From JBFMHP01 sp964557295 (GTDB lineage Bacteria; Pseudomonadota; Gammaproteobacteria; RBG-16-57-12): a DNA stretch of 64,000 bases. Both the position numbers and the translations under genes were made by a program. The DNA lies in assembly GCA_964557295.1 (NCBI GenBank), contig CAZKZP010000010.1, positions 1-64,000 on the forward strand, read 5' to 3'. Of this stretch, positions 52,932 to 62,475 are shown piece by piece. A model generated the notes under the pieces. That model was not told the origin of the DNA, did no database searches, and saw nothing but the letters and a program-made list of their open reading frames with translations. Within the stretch, counting starts at the first letter, position 1, and each line of letters opens with the position of its first letter.

Positions 52932-54323
52932 ATGAACAGTGGCTCTGAACGACGAGCGTACGTTCTCGATACCAACGTACTGATGCACGATCCCACCTGC
53001 ATCTTCCGCTTCCAGGAGCACGACATCTTCCTCCCGATGATAGTGCTCGAAGAACTCGACAACAACAAACGCGGCCACTCGGAAGTGGCGCGCAACGCCC
53101 GCCAAGCCAGCCGGTATCTCGAAGATCTGATCGCCTCCTCCGGCAACGAAAGCATCGAACAAGGTATCCCGCTCCCCACCCCGGAAAGCGCTGACTACGT
53201 CTCCGGCCGCTTGTTTCTGCAAACCCGCGAGATGGTGTTCGAGATCCCCGCGCAACTCCCCGGCAACAAGGCGGACAACACCATCCTCAGCACCTTGCTG
53301 GCCTTGCAGGAAGAGCGTCTCGACGTCAACGTCGCGCTGGTTTCAAAAGACATCAATCTGCGCATCAAGGCCGCCGCGCTCGGCATCCGCGCCGAGGACT
53401 ACCACAGCGATCAGGTGCTCGATGACGTCAAGCTGCTCTACAAGGGCTATAACGAATTACCGGGCGATTTCTGGTCGACACACAGCAAGGAAGTCGAATC
53501 CTGGCAGAAGGAAGGCCGCACCTTCTACAAGGTGAAAGGCGATGATGTCAGCAGCTGGCACGCCAATCAATTCATCTTCGCCGAAAACAATTTCGAGGCC
53601 TTGGTGCGCAACGTCAAGGGCAATGAGGCGGTCATCGAGCTGGTCAAGGATTTCCGCAGTCCGCATCATTCGGTGTGGGGCATCACGGCACGGAATCAGG
53701 AACAGAATTTCGCCCTGAACATCTTGATGGACCCCGAGATCGATTTCGTCACCCTGCTTGGCATGGCCGGCACTGGCAAGACCTTGCTGACGCTGGCCTC
53801 GGCCTTGTGTCAGGTGCTCGAACACAAGATCTATCGGGAAATCATCATGACGCGCGTCACCGTGCCCGTGGGCGAGGACATCGGTTTTCTCCCCGGCACC
53901 GAAGAAGAGAAGATGACGCCGTGGATGGGCGCGCTGATGGACAATCTGGAGGTGCTGACCAAGACCGAATTCAAGGAAGACTGGGAACGCACCGCCACCC
54001 ACGAGCTGCTCACCAACCGCATCAAGATCCGTTCCTTGAACTTCATGCGCGGGCGCACCTTCCTCAACAAGTTCCTGATCATCGACGAGGCACAGAACCT
54101 CACACCCAAGCAGATGAAGACCCTGATCACCCGCGCCGGTCCCGGCACCAAGGTGGTCTGTCTGGGCAACCTGTCGCAGATCGACACGCCGTATTTGAGC
54201 GAAACCACCTCGGGCCTGACCTATGTGGTGGACCGCTTCAAGACCTGGGAGCACAGCTCGCATGTGACGCTCACGCGCGGCGAACGTTCGCGCTTGGCCG
54301 ATTATGCATCAGAGGTGTTGTAA
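52932..54323 (+). CDS. PIN-PhoH fusion protein (PhoH2/YlaK-type ATPase-ribonuclease)
   Basis: The 463-residue protein has an N-terminal PIN ribonuclease domain with YVLDTNVLMHDP near residue 10 and further acidic residues at VALVSKDINLRIKA near residue 137. A C-terminal PhoH ATPase domain follows, with the Walker A GMAGTGKTLLTLASAL near residue 277 and the Walker B FLIIDEAQNLTP near residue 378. Such fusions are reported as RNA helicase-nucleases. Length is typical. The repeat-rich stretch that follows (54331-54398) begins with a hairpin that may end its transcript. Confidence 0.93.
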   Translation: MNSGSERRAYVLDTNVLMHDPTCIFRFQEHDIFLPMIVLEELDNNKRGHSEVARNARQASRYLEDLIASSGNESIEQGIPLPTPESADYVSGRLFLQTREMVFEIPAQLPGNKADNTILSTLLALQEERLDVNVALVSKDINLRIKAAALGIRAEDYHSDQVLDDVKLLYKGYNELPGDFWSTHSKEVESWQKEGRTFYKVKGDDVSSWHANQFIFAENNFEALVRNVKGNEAVIELVKDFRSPHHSVWGITARNQEQNFALNILMDPEIDFVTLLGMAGTGKTLLTLASALCQVLEHKIYREIIMTRVTVPVGEDIGFLPGTEEEKMTPWMGALMDNLEVLTKTEFKEDWERTATHELLTNRIKIRSLNFMRGRTFLNKFLIIDEAQNLTPKQMKTLITRAGPGTKVVCLGNLSQIDTPYLSETTSGLTYVVDRFKTWEHSSHVTLTRGERSRLADYASEVL

Positions 54324-54330
54324 CGTCGCC

Positions 54331-54398
54331 TGTAGGCGCCATCTTTGAGATGGCGATCTGTCGCTGACACCGATCGCAAGCTGAAGCTTGCTCCTACG
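54331..54398. repeat. REP-like palindromic repeat cluster after the PhoH gene
   Basis: Two hairpins lie side by side: CGCCATC/GATGGCG (54337-54355) and GCAAGCT/AGCTTGC (54376-54391). They are bounded by TGTAGG and CCTACG. Such units are common extragenic repeats in gammaproteobacteria. Its right edge adjoins and slightly overlaps the 3' end of the broken PerM-like reading frame, so the repeat may mark the deletion point. Confidence 0.65.
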
Positions 54399-54747
54399 AT
54401 CCCATTACGCGTCTTGCCGTTCCCCCGCCTCCTCGGGGCTGCGCGGCCAGGCGTTCAACACTGCCTTCACCAGCGTCGCCAGCGGCGATGGCGAAGAACA
54501 CGCCCCAGAGCCTCCAGATACCACCGAAGATAAGCACCGCCGCCAGCCGTGGAAGATTGCGCGCCTGCAGAAACCGAACCGGACCTTGCAGCAGATCGGC
54601 GATGACCACGCTGGCCAACAACGGCGCCAGCATGCGGTCGAAGAAGATGACCAGCGCGAACCCGAGTACCAGCAGCACGACCAGAATCGCGGCCTGCGGA
54701 TCGGCGAAGGTCCTCTGGTACCACGAGTTTACGAGATCGAGCGTGTG
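54394..54747 (-). pseudogene. PerM/AI-2E-type transporter remnant
   Basis: The minus-strand frame after the LysR stop reads NSWYQRTFADPQAAILVVLL, then FALVIFFDRMLAPLLASVV, then LPRLAAVLIFGG. This matches the first 70-80 residues of AI-2E/PerM family permeases (about 350 residues). It then loses similarity and ends at a repeat cluster near 54394. No start codon precedes the conserved part; the first in-frame start, GTG at 54678, lies inside the first membrane helix. The gene thus looks truncated at its 3' end and without a proper start, so I call it a pseudogene. Confidence 0.65.
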
Positions 54748-55650
54748 CTACTCGGAATTTTTCTGACAATATTCACGCGCGAAGCTCAGCAGTTCGTCCA
54801 TCGCGCGCTGTTTGAATTTCTGTTTCTGATGCACGAAGGAAAAGGGACGCTCCAAGGGCGGATCAAGATCGAGCGCAACCAATCTATCCAACGCGATTTC
54901 CTTCCCCAGGGTGGTCTGCGACATGATGGTAATACCGATTCCGGCCTCAACCACGCCCTTGATCGACTCCGGGCTGCCCAGCTCCATGATGATGTTGAGC
55001 TCGCCCTCGTCATGGCCGTTGACCTTGAGATACTCGGCAATCACATCACGGGTGCCCGAGCCTTCTTCGCGCGAGATATAAGGATAGCCCAGGAGATCCG
55101 GGATGCGCACCTTGCCTTTGCTCGCCAGCGGGTGCCCGGGCGGGACGATGACCACCAGCTTGTCCATGCGGCACAATTCCACCGCCAGGTTCTTATTGGT
55201 CACCGGCGACTCTACCACGCCGAGATCGATCACATTGTTCTCCACCATGGAAACGATGCCGTCGGAGTTGGAGACCTTCAGCCGCAGCCCCACGTCGGGA
55301 TACCGGCGTTTGAAATCCCCCAGCAGGGCCGGCAGCATGTATTCGGCGATCGTGGTGCTGGCGCCGATCAGCAAAACCCCGCTGATGTCGCCGGTGAGCT
55401 CGCGCACGGAGTTCTCCATCTCGTCATACAGATCGAAGATCCGCGTGGCATAGGTGTACACCCGCTCACCGGCGTCGGTCAGACTGATGCGGTTGTGTGT
55501 GCGATCGAATAAACGGGTGTTGAGTTGCTCTTCCAGCTGGCGCACTTGGAAGGTGACGGCGGGCTGGGTCATGTGCAAGGCCTCGGCGGCCTTGGTGAAG
55601 CTCAGCAGCTTGGCAACGGTGTGGAAAACCTTTAAGCGGCGATCGCTCAT
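54748..55650 (-). CDS. LysR family transcriptional regulator
   Basis: The 300-residue protein has the LysR N-terminal winged helix (RRLKVFHTVAKLLSFTKAAEALHMTQPAVTFQVRQLE-type, residues about 4-40). A periplasmic-binding-protein-like effector domain follows (about 90-295) with GVLLIGASTTIAEYMLP and GIGITIMSQ. The inducer cannot be predicted. It is downstream of the RND pump genes on the same strand, so it may regulate them, although such regulators usually lie divergent from their targets. The hairpin at 55782-55805 separates the two. Its TAG stop is in the same frame as the PerM remnant. Confidence 0.9.
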   Translation of the reverse strand: MSDRRLKVFHTVAKLLSFTKAAEALHMTQPAVTFQVRQLEEQLNTRLFDRTHNRISLTDAGERVYTYATRIFDLYDEMENSVRELTGDISGVLLIGASTTIAEYMLPALLGDFKRRYPDVGLRLKVSNSDGIVSMVENNVIDLGVVESPVTNKNLAVELCRMDKLVVIVPPGHPLASKGKVRIPDLLGYPYISREEGSGTRDVIAEYLKVNGHDEGELNIIMELGSPESIKGVVEAGIGITIMSQTTLGKEIALDRLVALDLDPPLERPFSFVHQKQKFKQRAMDELLSFAREYCQKNSE

Positions 55651-55781
55651 AAATAATTCTTTGCATGATCAAAGTTGATTTATGAAATCATAGCAACTCA
55701 CCGGGACATTACAAAGGTGAAAAAAACCGAGCCTTCATTTGCCGCGTTGCGAAAAACGCCGGTTCAAAACCACCATGAAAC

Positions 55782-55805
55782 TCAGGGCTGAATCATCAGC
55801 CCTGA
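55782..55805 (-). terminator. Hairpin terminator after the RND permease gene
   Basis: TCAGGGCTGA (55782-55791) and TCAGCCCTGA (55796-55805) form a perfect 10-base-pair stem with a 4-base loop. It overlaps the permease stop codon on the minus strand. The following T-tract is short, so termination may be partial. Confidence 0.55.
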
Positions 55806-58800
55806 TGTTTGTAACGAAAGGCGTAATACATCACCGGGATCACCAGCAAGGTCAGCAGGGTCGAGACCAGGATGCCAAAGATCAAGGAGATGGCCAGGCC
55901 GTTGAAGATCGGGTCGTCGAGGATGAACAGGGCGCCGAGCATCGCGGCCACGCCGGTCAACACGATCGGCTTGGCGCGCACCGCCGCGGCATTGATGACC
56001 GCCTGCTCCAGCGCCATGCCCTCACGCTCCTGTTGCTGGATGAAATCCACCAGCAGGATGGAGTTGCGCACGATGATCCCGGCGAGCGCAATCATGCCGA
56101 TCATCGAGGTGGCGGTGAAGTTCGCGCCCAGCAGGGCGTGACCGGGCATCACGCCGATGATGGTCAACGGGATCGGGATCATGATGATCAGCGGCACCAG
56201 GTAGGAGCGGAACTGCGCTACCACCAGCAGGTAGATCAGGATCAGCCCCACGCCGTAGGCAATGCCCATGTCGCGGAAGGTTTCGTAGGTGACCTGCCAT
56301 TCGCCGTCCCACTTCACGCTGTACTGATAGGGATTCTCGGGCTGGGCGATGAAGCTCTGTTGCAGTGTGTGCCCGCCGTCGAAGACCTTCTCGCCGAGCT
56401 GGCCGACGATGTCGAACATGCCGTAGAGCGGGCTGTCGAGTTCGCCGGCGACATCGGCGGTGACGAACACCACCGGCATGAGATCCTTGTGATACACGGC
56501 GTAATCGCGCCGGTCTTCCACCACCTGCACCAGGTCGCGCAGCGGCAGCAGTTCGCCTTGCTGGTTTTTCACCTTCAACGCCAGGATGGCGGCGGTATCG
56601 GCCTTGTCCGCCACCGGAAACTCCAGGCGGATCGGCGTGGGATATTTCACCTGATCGCCGCGCAGATAACTGACATCGGCCCCGCGCAACACCATGGACA
56701 CCGCGTTGACGATGGTCTGCTGGGAAACGCCGAGCAGCGCGGCCTTCTGCTGATCGACCTTGAGGATCAGCTGCGCGGCCGGCGCCTCGATGCTGTCGTC
56801 GACATCCACCACATCGGCGGTCTTGTCGAAGACTTCGCGCAGCTGCCGGGCGATCTGGATCTGACCGTCATAGTCCAGGCCATAGACCTCGGCCACCAGC
56901 GGCGATTGCACCGGCGGGCCGGGAGGCACCTCGACGATCTTCACGTTGGCGCCGAGACGGCGGCCGATCTCCTGCAACGGCGCGCGCACCGCCAGGGCGA
57001 TCTCGTGGCTCTTGCGGTCGCGGTGTTTCTTGTCGGCGAGATTCACCTGCAGATCACCCATGTGCGGCGCGCTGCGCAGATAATACTGGCGCACCAGGCC
57101 GTTGAAATTGATCGGCGCGGCGGTGCCGGCGTAGGCCTGATAATCGGTGACCTCGGGCACGGTGGCGAGATACGCGCCCAGCTCGCGCAACACCCGCGCG
57201 GTGTGCTCCACCGGCGTGCCTTCGGGCATGTCGACCACGACCTGGAACTCGGATTTGTTATCAAACGGCAGCATCTTCATCACCACCAGCTTGACCAGCG
57301 CCAGCCCCACGGCGAGCAGGATCAACAGCAGGATGCCGCCGAAGAGCTTCCAGCGCTTATCGCGCCCGGCCGCGCCATGGAGAAACGGCGCCAGCAGTTT
57401 CTGGAACAGGCGCAGCAGCAGGCCGGCGTGCTCTTCCTCGCTCTGGCTGTGCGGCTCGTTGGGCATCAGCTTCAGGCTGAGCCACGGCGTGACGATGAAG
57501 GCCACCGCCAGCGAGATCAGCATGCCCATGCTGGCGTTGATCGGGATCGGGCTCATATACGGGCCCATCAAGCCGGTGACGAAGGCCATCGGCAGGAGCG
57601 CGGCGATGACGGTGAAGGTGGCGAGTATCGTCGGGCTGCCGACCTCGTCGACCGCGCGCGGGATCGCCTCGCGCAGATCCTTCGCGCCGAGCTGGATGTG
57701 GCGATGGATGTTCTCCACCACCACGATGGCATCATCGACCAGGATGCCGATGGAAAAGATCAGTGCGAACAGCGAGACGCGGTTGAGCGTAAAGCCCCAG
57801 GCCCAGGAGGCGAACAAGGTCATCGCCAGTGTGATCACCACCGCCGTGCCGACGATGAAGGCCTCGCGCTTGCCGAGGGTGAGGAACACCAGCAGCACCA
57901 CCGAGGCGGTGGCGAATACGAGTTTGAGGATCAGCGTCATCGCCTTGTCGTTGGCGGTCGCGCCGTAATTGCGCGTGACGGTGACGTTCACCCCATCCGG
58001 GATGAAGGTGCCCTTGAGCTGCTCGACGCGCTGCAAGACCTGTTCGGCGATCTCCACCGCATTGGTGCCGGGCTGCTTGGCCACGGCGATGGTCGCCGCG
58101 GGCGAGTTTCCCGCGGTGACCATCGCNNNNNNNNNNCGGGAAACTCGCCCGCGGCCGGGATGTGATTCTGCGCGGCGGCCGGGCCGCTGCCGGTCCACAC
58201 ATAGCGCTCCGGCTGATCCGCGCCATGGCGGATGGTGGCCACATCGCGCAGATACACCGGCGCGCCATTGTGCACTCCCACCACCAGACCGCTGATCTCG
58301 TCGGCGTCACTCAAGAAACTGCCGCCGCGCACCAGCACCTCCTGGTTATCGCGCACCAGCGCGCCGGCCTCGGCCGTGGTATTGCCCGCGACCAGCGCGG
58401 CGCGCAGGTCATCCGGCTGCACGCCATAGGCGGCCAGGCGCTGGGCATCGAGCAGCACGTGCACCACGCGCTCGGCCCCGCCGAGGGTGTAGATATCGCG
58501 CGTGCCCGGCACGCGTTTGAGCTCGGCCTCCATCGCATGGGCGACCTGCTGCAATTCGAACGCGCCGGTGTTCTCATCCTCCGACCACAGCGTCAACGCA
58601 ACGATCGGCACATCATCGATCCCCTTCGGCTTGATGATGGGCCGGCCCACGCCGACACCGGCCGGCAGCCAGTCCTGATGCGAGTAGATGGCGTTATACA
58701 GGCGCACCAGCGACTGGGTGCGATCTTGCCCCACCGCGAAGCGCACGGTGATGTTCGAGAGCCCCGGCTGGCTCACCGAGTAGACATGCTCGACGCCCTC

Positions 58801-59043
58801 GATCTCCGAGAGCACCTGCTCGGCCGTGGTGCTGACCAGGCGTTCGACCTCCGCCACGGTCGCGCCCGGAAACGGCACGAAGACATTGGCGAAGGTCACA
58901 TCGATCTGCGGCTCTTCCTCCTTGGGGGTGACCAGCACCGCAAACAGCCCCAGCAGCAGGCCGACCAGCGCCAGCAGCGGCGTGATCTCGGAGGTGAGAA
59001 AGGCGCGCGCCGTCGCACCGGAGATCCCCAAGCGCGCACTCAT
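55796..59043 (-). CDS. RND efflux transporter permease, interrupted by an assembly gap
   Basis: The gene encodes an inner-membrane RND pump subunit of about 1070 residues. The N-terminal part (59043-58137) begins with a membrane helix and EEEPQIDVTFANVFVPFPGAT and runs to PAAAQNHIPAAGEFP. The C-terminal part (58126-55796) resumes near TIAVAKQPGTNAVE and holds the conserved ILVDDAIVVVENIHRH segment and the second set of six helices. Ten Ns and a short fold-back artefact separate the halves, so I treat it as one intact gene. It overlaps the adaptor gene stop by 4 bases. Motifs place it nearer the hydrophobe/amphiphile group than the metal (CzcA) group; substrate unknown. Confidence 0.85.
58127..58136. 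other. Assembly gap (ten Ns) in the RND permease gene with fold-back flank
   Basis: The 19 bases to the right of the gap (58137-58155) are the exact reverse complement of 58096-58114 on the left. The expected coding sequence is present in pieces on both sides. The Ns mark a scaffold join and not a real interruption. Confidence 0.85.
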
Positions 59044-60089
59044 GGCTCAACCCCGGCGCGTTGTTGTTTCAACTTGATCGCCGCCTGCACCGGATCGAGC
59101 GCGACCACCTCGTCTTGCGACACGCCGGCCAGCACCTCGATCATCTCGCCCGGCAGACGCTTGCCCAGGCGCACCTGGCGGAATCGCACCTGCTCGCCCT
59201 CGATCACGTACAGCGCGGTGACCTCGCTGCGGTAGGCCACGGCCTGCACCGGCACCACCAGGCGCTGCTCCTTCCCCGTCACAAACGCTGCCTTCACCAT
59301 CATGCCGGGATAGATGCCCGGCTGCCCGGCGGAGAGCTCCACCCGCACCTGGAAGGTGTGGCTGCGCTCATCGGCATAGGGATAGATGGTCAGCTTGGTG
59401 GCGGGGATCGCGGTGTGCGCCGCATCATCCAGCAGGATGCGCGCCTGGTTGTGTTGCCGGATCTGATCGATGGCCTGCTGCGGCACGCGCGTGGTGGCGC
59501 GCAGCTCCTTGAGCGAGAAGCCCGACATCAGCGGCTGGCCGACGCGCGCCACCTCGCCGACCTGCACATGGCGCTTGGTGACGATGCCGCTGTACGGGGC
59601 GCGGACCACGGTGTAGCCCTGCTGCTCCTCGAACTGCCGCAGCCGCGCCGCGGCCGCCTTCAGCCGCTCCTCGCTCGCCTTCAGCGCCGCCACCGCCTTA
59701 TCGAGATCGGCCTTGGAAACCAGCTTACGCGCATACAGATCGTTGATGCGCTGATGATCCGCGCGCGCCTCCTCGGCCCGCGCCGTCTGTTCATGCACGG
59801 CGGATTGCGCCGCGCTGACCTCCGCCTTCTGTTGCTTGGCCTCAAAGCGCATGATCACGCTGCCCTGCGGCACGTAGTCTTCCACATCGTAATTGATCTC
59901 GACGATGCGCCCGGCGGTCTCGGCCGAGACCGTGGCCTGATGCACCGCCTCGATGGTCGCATCGTAGACCTGCTCCTTGGTCACCGTCTGGTATGCCACC
60001 TTGGCCGTCGCCAGCGGCGGTTCGACGGCATGCGCGACGCCGGCCAGCGCGGCAAACAGAACTGCGGCGATCCGTGGACAATGCTTCAT
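59040..60089 (-). CDS. RND efflux periplasmic adaptor subunit (membrane fusion protein)
   Basis: The 349-residue protein has a signal peptide (about residues 1-22), then a HlyD/MFP layout. The first lipoyl half is AGRIVEINYDVEDYVPQGSVI near residue 60. An alpha-hairpin follows (about 85-150, rich in Ala and charged residues), then the second half YTVVRAPYSGIVTKRHVQVGE near residue 160. Beta-barrel and membrane-proximal domains complete it. The ATG at 60089 starts the signal peptide; a TTG at 60116 is rejected. It is the first gene of the pump operon. The outer-membrane channel gene is not in the window. Confidence 0.9.
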   Translation of the reverse strand: MKHCPRIAAVLFAALAGVAHAVEPPLATAKVAYQTVTKEQVYDATIEAVHQATVSAETAGRIVEINYDVEDYVPQGSVIMRFEAKQQKAEVSAAQSAVHEQTARAEEARADHQRINDLYARKLVSKADLDKAVAALKASEERLKAAAARLRQFEEQQGYTVVRAPYSGIVTKRHVQVGEVARVGQPLMSGFSLKELRATTRVPQQAIDQIRQHNQARILLDDAAHTAIPATKLTIYPYADERSHTFQVRVELSAGQPGIYPGMMVKAAFVTGKEQRLVVPVQAVAYRSEVTALYVIEGEQVRFRQVRLGKRLPGEMIEVLAGVSQDEVVALDPVQAAIKLKQQRAGVEP

Positions 60090-60143
60090 ATGATGATCCC
60101 CCTGTGATTCGGCCAAACGATAGCGCGTTGATCCTATCGTATA

Positions 60144-61589
60144 TTAGTGTTTGCTTATATTCAAGTCGCGCAGCACGGCCTCGTGCCAGTCGCGGAAGCG
60201 CCGCGCCAGCGCCGGGTTCACCCGCGGTAAGAAGGTAGCGCACGCCTCGGGCGCGCGCCACTGCGCAGGCTGGCCCGCGAGCAGATAACAGGCCCCGCGC
60301 GCGGTCGCCTCCCGCACAGCGGGGCGCGCCACACTCAGCCCCGTCACATCCGCCAACCGTTGGCACAGGCCATCGAGCACGCTCAACCCGCCGGTCACCA
60401 CGATCTGCTTGGGCGGCGCGGTATAGCGCGCCAGCTCCGCGAGGTTTTCCTGGATCAAGAACACGATGCTCTCGACCACGGCGACGATCTTTTCGTTGTC
60501 CGGCGCATCGCCGATGAACCGCGAGGCGAACTGCGGCCGCCAGAACGGCGCGCCCAGGCCCGAGACGCCATTCAAAAACAGCGGCGGATTGGCCGATGCA
60601 GACAACCAGTCGGGCAGCCGGGCGTGCAGGCTGCGCGCATCGATGCCCAAGGTGCGCGCGGCCCAATCCAAGGCGCTGCCGGCGCCGTTGATCGTCCCCT
60701 CCAGCGCATACAGCGTCTGCGTGGCGCTTTGCATCACCACGCTGCTCAGCAGCCCCGGCGTGGCGCCCGGATACGCCGGCACGATGCGCTGCACGAAGGC
60801 GCCGGTGCCGAGATTGACATACACCGTCGCCGGATCGGGCGCGCCGAAGGCAAACGAGGCGGCGGACTGATCGCCATTGAGCAGCCGCAAGGGGATATCG
60901 TGGTTGCCGGCGCGCAAGGTGCCATAGTGATGACAACTCGGCACCACCTCAGGCAAAGGCGCCAGCGGCACGCCGAACAGCGCGCCGAGCTCCTCATCCC
61001 AGGTCAGGGTCTGCACATTCAACAGCTGGGTGCGCGAGGCATTGGCGGGGTCGACCAGCAGGGGCCGTTCGCGCAACAGACGAAAGGCCAGGAAACTTGC
61101 CATCGACCCCCACGCCAAGGCACCGTCACCCATGGCCTGCTTAACCGCGGGAAGATGGTCCCAGCACCAGCGCAGTTTGCTCGCGCCGTAATGGGCGGTG
61201 AGAAACAACCCGGTCTTCTCATGCACCCATGGCGCGCGATCCGCGAACTGCTGCAGCCACGCGGCCATGCGCCGGTCCTGCCAGCTGATGACGGGCGAGA
61301 GCGCCGCCCCGCTGGCGCGGTGCCAGCACACCACGTTGGAGCGCTGCGTCACCAGCGCCGCCGATTGCACATCCGCCTGACGATCGCCCAATCGCGCCAC
61401 GGCCTGCGCAATCGCCGTGGCCACCGACGCCACCAGCGCCTCGGCATCGTATTCCACCCAGTCCGCCTGCGGGGTGTGCGCGCGGATCTCCGCCACCGCC
61501 TCGGCCACGGGCGCGCCGCCCTGCTCGAACACGATGGCGCGGCTGGCATGGCCGCCTTGATCGATCACCAGATAGAGAGGGGTTGTCAT
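60144..61589 (-). CDS. FGGY-family carbohydrate kinase (glycerol-kinase-like)
   Basis: The 481-residue protein is an FGGY sugar or glycerol kinase. The N-terminal phosphate loop YLVIDQGGHASRAIVF lies near residue 6. VSWQDRR-type sequence (PVISWQDRRM, near residue 105) and the adenosine motifs YVNLGTGAFVQR near residue 260 and VVTGGLSVLDGL near residue 400 follow. The ALEGTINGAGSALDW segment resembles glycerol kinase. The nearby G3P dehydrogenase and glycerophosphodiesterase genes support glycerol as substrate, but the sequence is divergent from GlpK. It is divergent from the DUF4136 lipoprotein gene. Confidence 0.85.
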   Translation of the reverse strand: MTTPLYLVIDQGGHASRAIVFEQGGAPVAEAVAEIRAHTPQADWVEYDAEALVASVATAIAQAVARLGDRQADVQSAALVTQRSNVVCWHRASGAALSPVISWQDRRMAAWLQQFADRAPWVHEKTGLFLTAHYGASKLRWCWDHLPAVKQAMGDGALAWGSMASFLAFRLLRERPLLVDPANASRTQLLNVQTLTWDEELGALFGVPLAPLPEVVPSCHHYGTLRAGNHDIPLRLLNGDQSAASFAFGAPDPATVYVNLGTGAFVQRIVPAYPGATPGLLSSVVMQSATQTLYALEGTINGAGSALDWAARTLGIDARSLHARLPDWLSASANPPLFLNGVSGLGAPFWRPQFASRFIGDAPDNEKIVAVVESIVFLIQENLAELARYTAPPKQIVVTGGLSVLDGLCQRLADVTGLSVARPAVREATARGACYLLAGQPAQWRAPEACATFLPRVNPALARRFRDWHEAVLRDLNISKH

Positions 61590-61711
61590 GTCTGAATTTA
61601 TCGCGCATATCGCTCATGATAGCCAGGGGATTTTTGCGGCCCTGGGCCGGACCGGCAAGTGCTACAATTGCTGATATCGACGTTGCTCACACCATTGCCG
61701 AGGAGGTCACG

Positions 61712-62401
61712 ATGAGCCGGCTATTGTTCTCCCTGATGATCGCGCTGCTCCTGCTGGGCTGCGCGCCGCGCGCCCTGCAAGTCCAGGTCGACGCCATCTC
61801 CAACCCGGCGATCACCGAGCCTGGTAAACGCTATCTGCTCAAGAGCGGCATCGCCAACATCCATGAAAACGATCTCTACTTCCAGGAGATCAGCCGCGTC
61901 ATCCACCGCAGCCTGCAACAAAGCGGCTTCAGCCCCGCCGGCACGCCGGAGGACGCCGACCTCGTCATCCTGTTGAATTACGGCATCGGCGACGGCAAGA
62001 CCATGCGCTACACCTACAGCACCCCGATTTATGATTTCGTCGGCGGCGATACCTACACCGTTCAAGAGACCACCAAGGACAGCACCGGCAAGGAAACCAC
62101 CACCACGAGCCGCATCTACGTGCCCCTCAGCACGCGCGTGGTCGGCCGCGACATCCGTGAAGCCAGCTACACCACCTACACCTCCCACCTGCTGCTGGAA
62201 GCGCGCGATCCAAAAGCCGATAAAACCGCCCCGGCGCTGTGGCGCGCAACCGCGGAAGTCACCGGCCCCGACAACGACCTGCGCGGCTTGATCCCCGTGC
62301 TCGCCGCCGCCCTGCAACCCTACCTCGGCGGCAACACCGGTCGCGTGATCACCCTCAAGCTCCAGCCCGACGATCCGCAGGTACAACAGTTGATGCAATA
62401 A
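61712..62401 (+). CDS. DUF4136 lipoprotein
   Basis: The 229-residue protein has a short signal peptide with the lipobox LLLLGC near residue 16. A DUF4136 domain follows, with the DADLVILLNYGIGD segment near residue 83 and the late VLAAALQPYLGGNTG stretch. The family consists of outer-membrane or periplasmic lipoproteins of unknown role. The start at 61712 is firm, with AGGAGG at 61701-61706. It lies between the convergent/divergent glycerol genes and is transcribed in the opposite direction to both. Confidence 0.82.
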   Translation: MSRLLFSLMIALLLLGCAPRALQVQVDAISNPAITEPGKRYLLKSGIANIHENDLYFQEISRVIHRSLQQSGFSPAGTPEDADLVILLNYGIGDGKTMRYTYSTPIYDFVGGDTYTVQETTKDSTGKETTTTSRIYVPLSTRVVGRDIREASYTTYTSHLLLEARDPKADKTAPALWRATAEVTGPDNDLRGLIPVLAAALQPYLGGNTGRVITLKLQPDDPQVQQLMQ

Positions 62402-62475
62402 AGCCGACACGGAATCTGTTCCCGGCACAGCCCCATATGCCGGCCCTGCCGGCGCTTATATCGACGGTGTTTTGG

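Noticed and set aside
54748..55650. LysR gene as part of a fusion with the downstream PerM frame
   Set aside because: A TAG stop separates them and the two parts match unrelated families.
55739..58165. An 808-codon plus-strand frame opposite the RND permease
   Set aside because: It is rich in His, Gln, Arg and Asp in the way typical of antisense frames, and it runs through the N gap.
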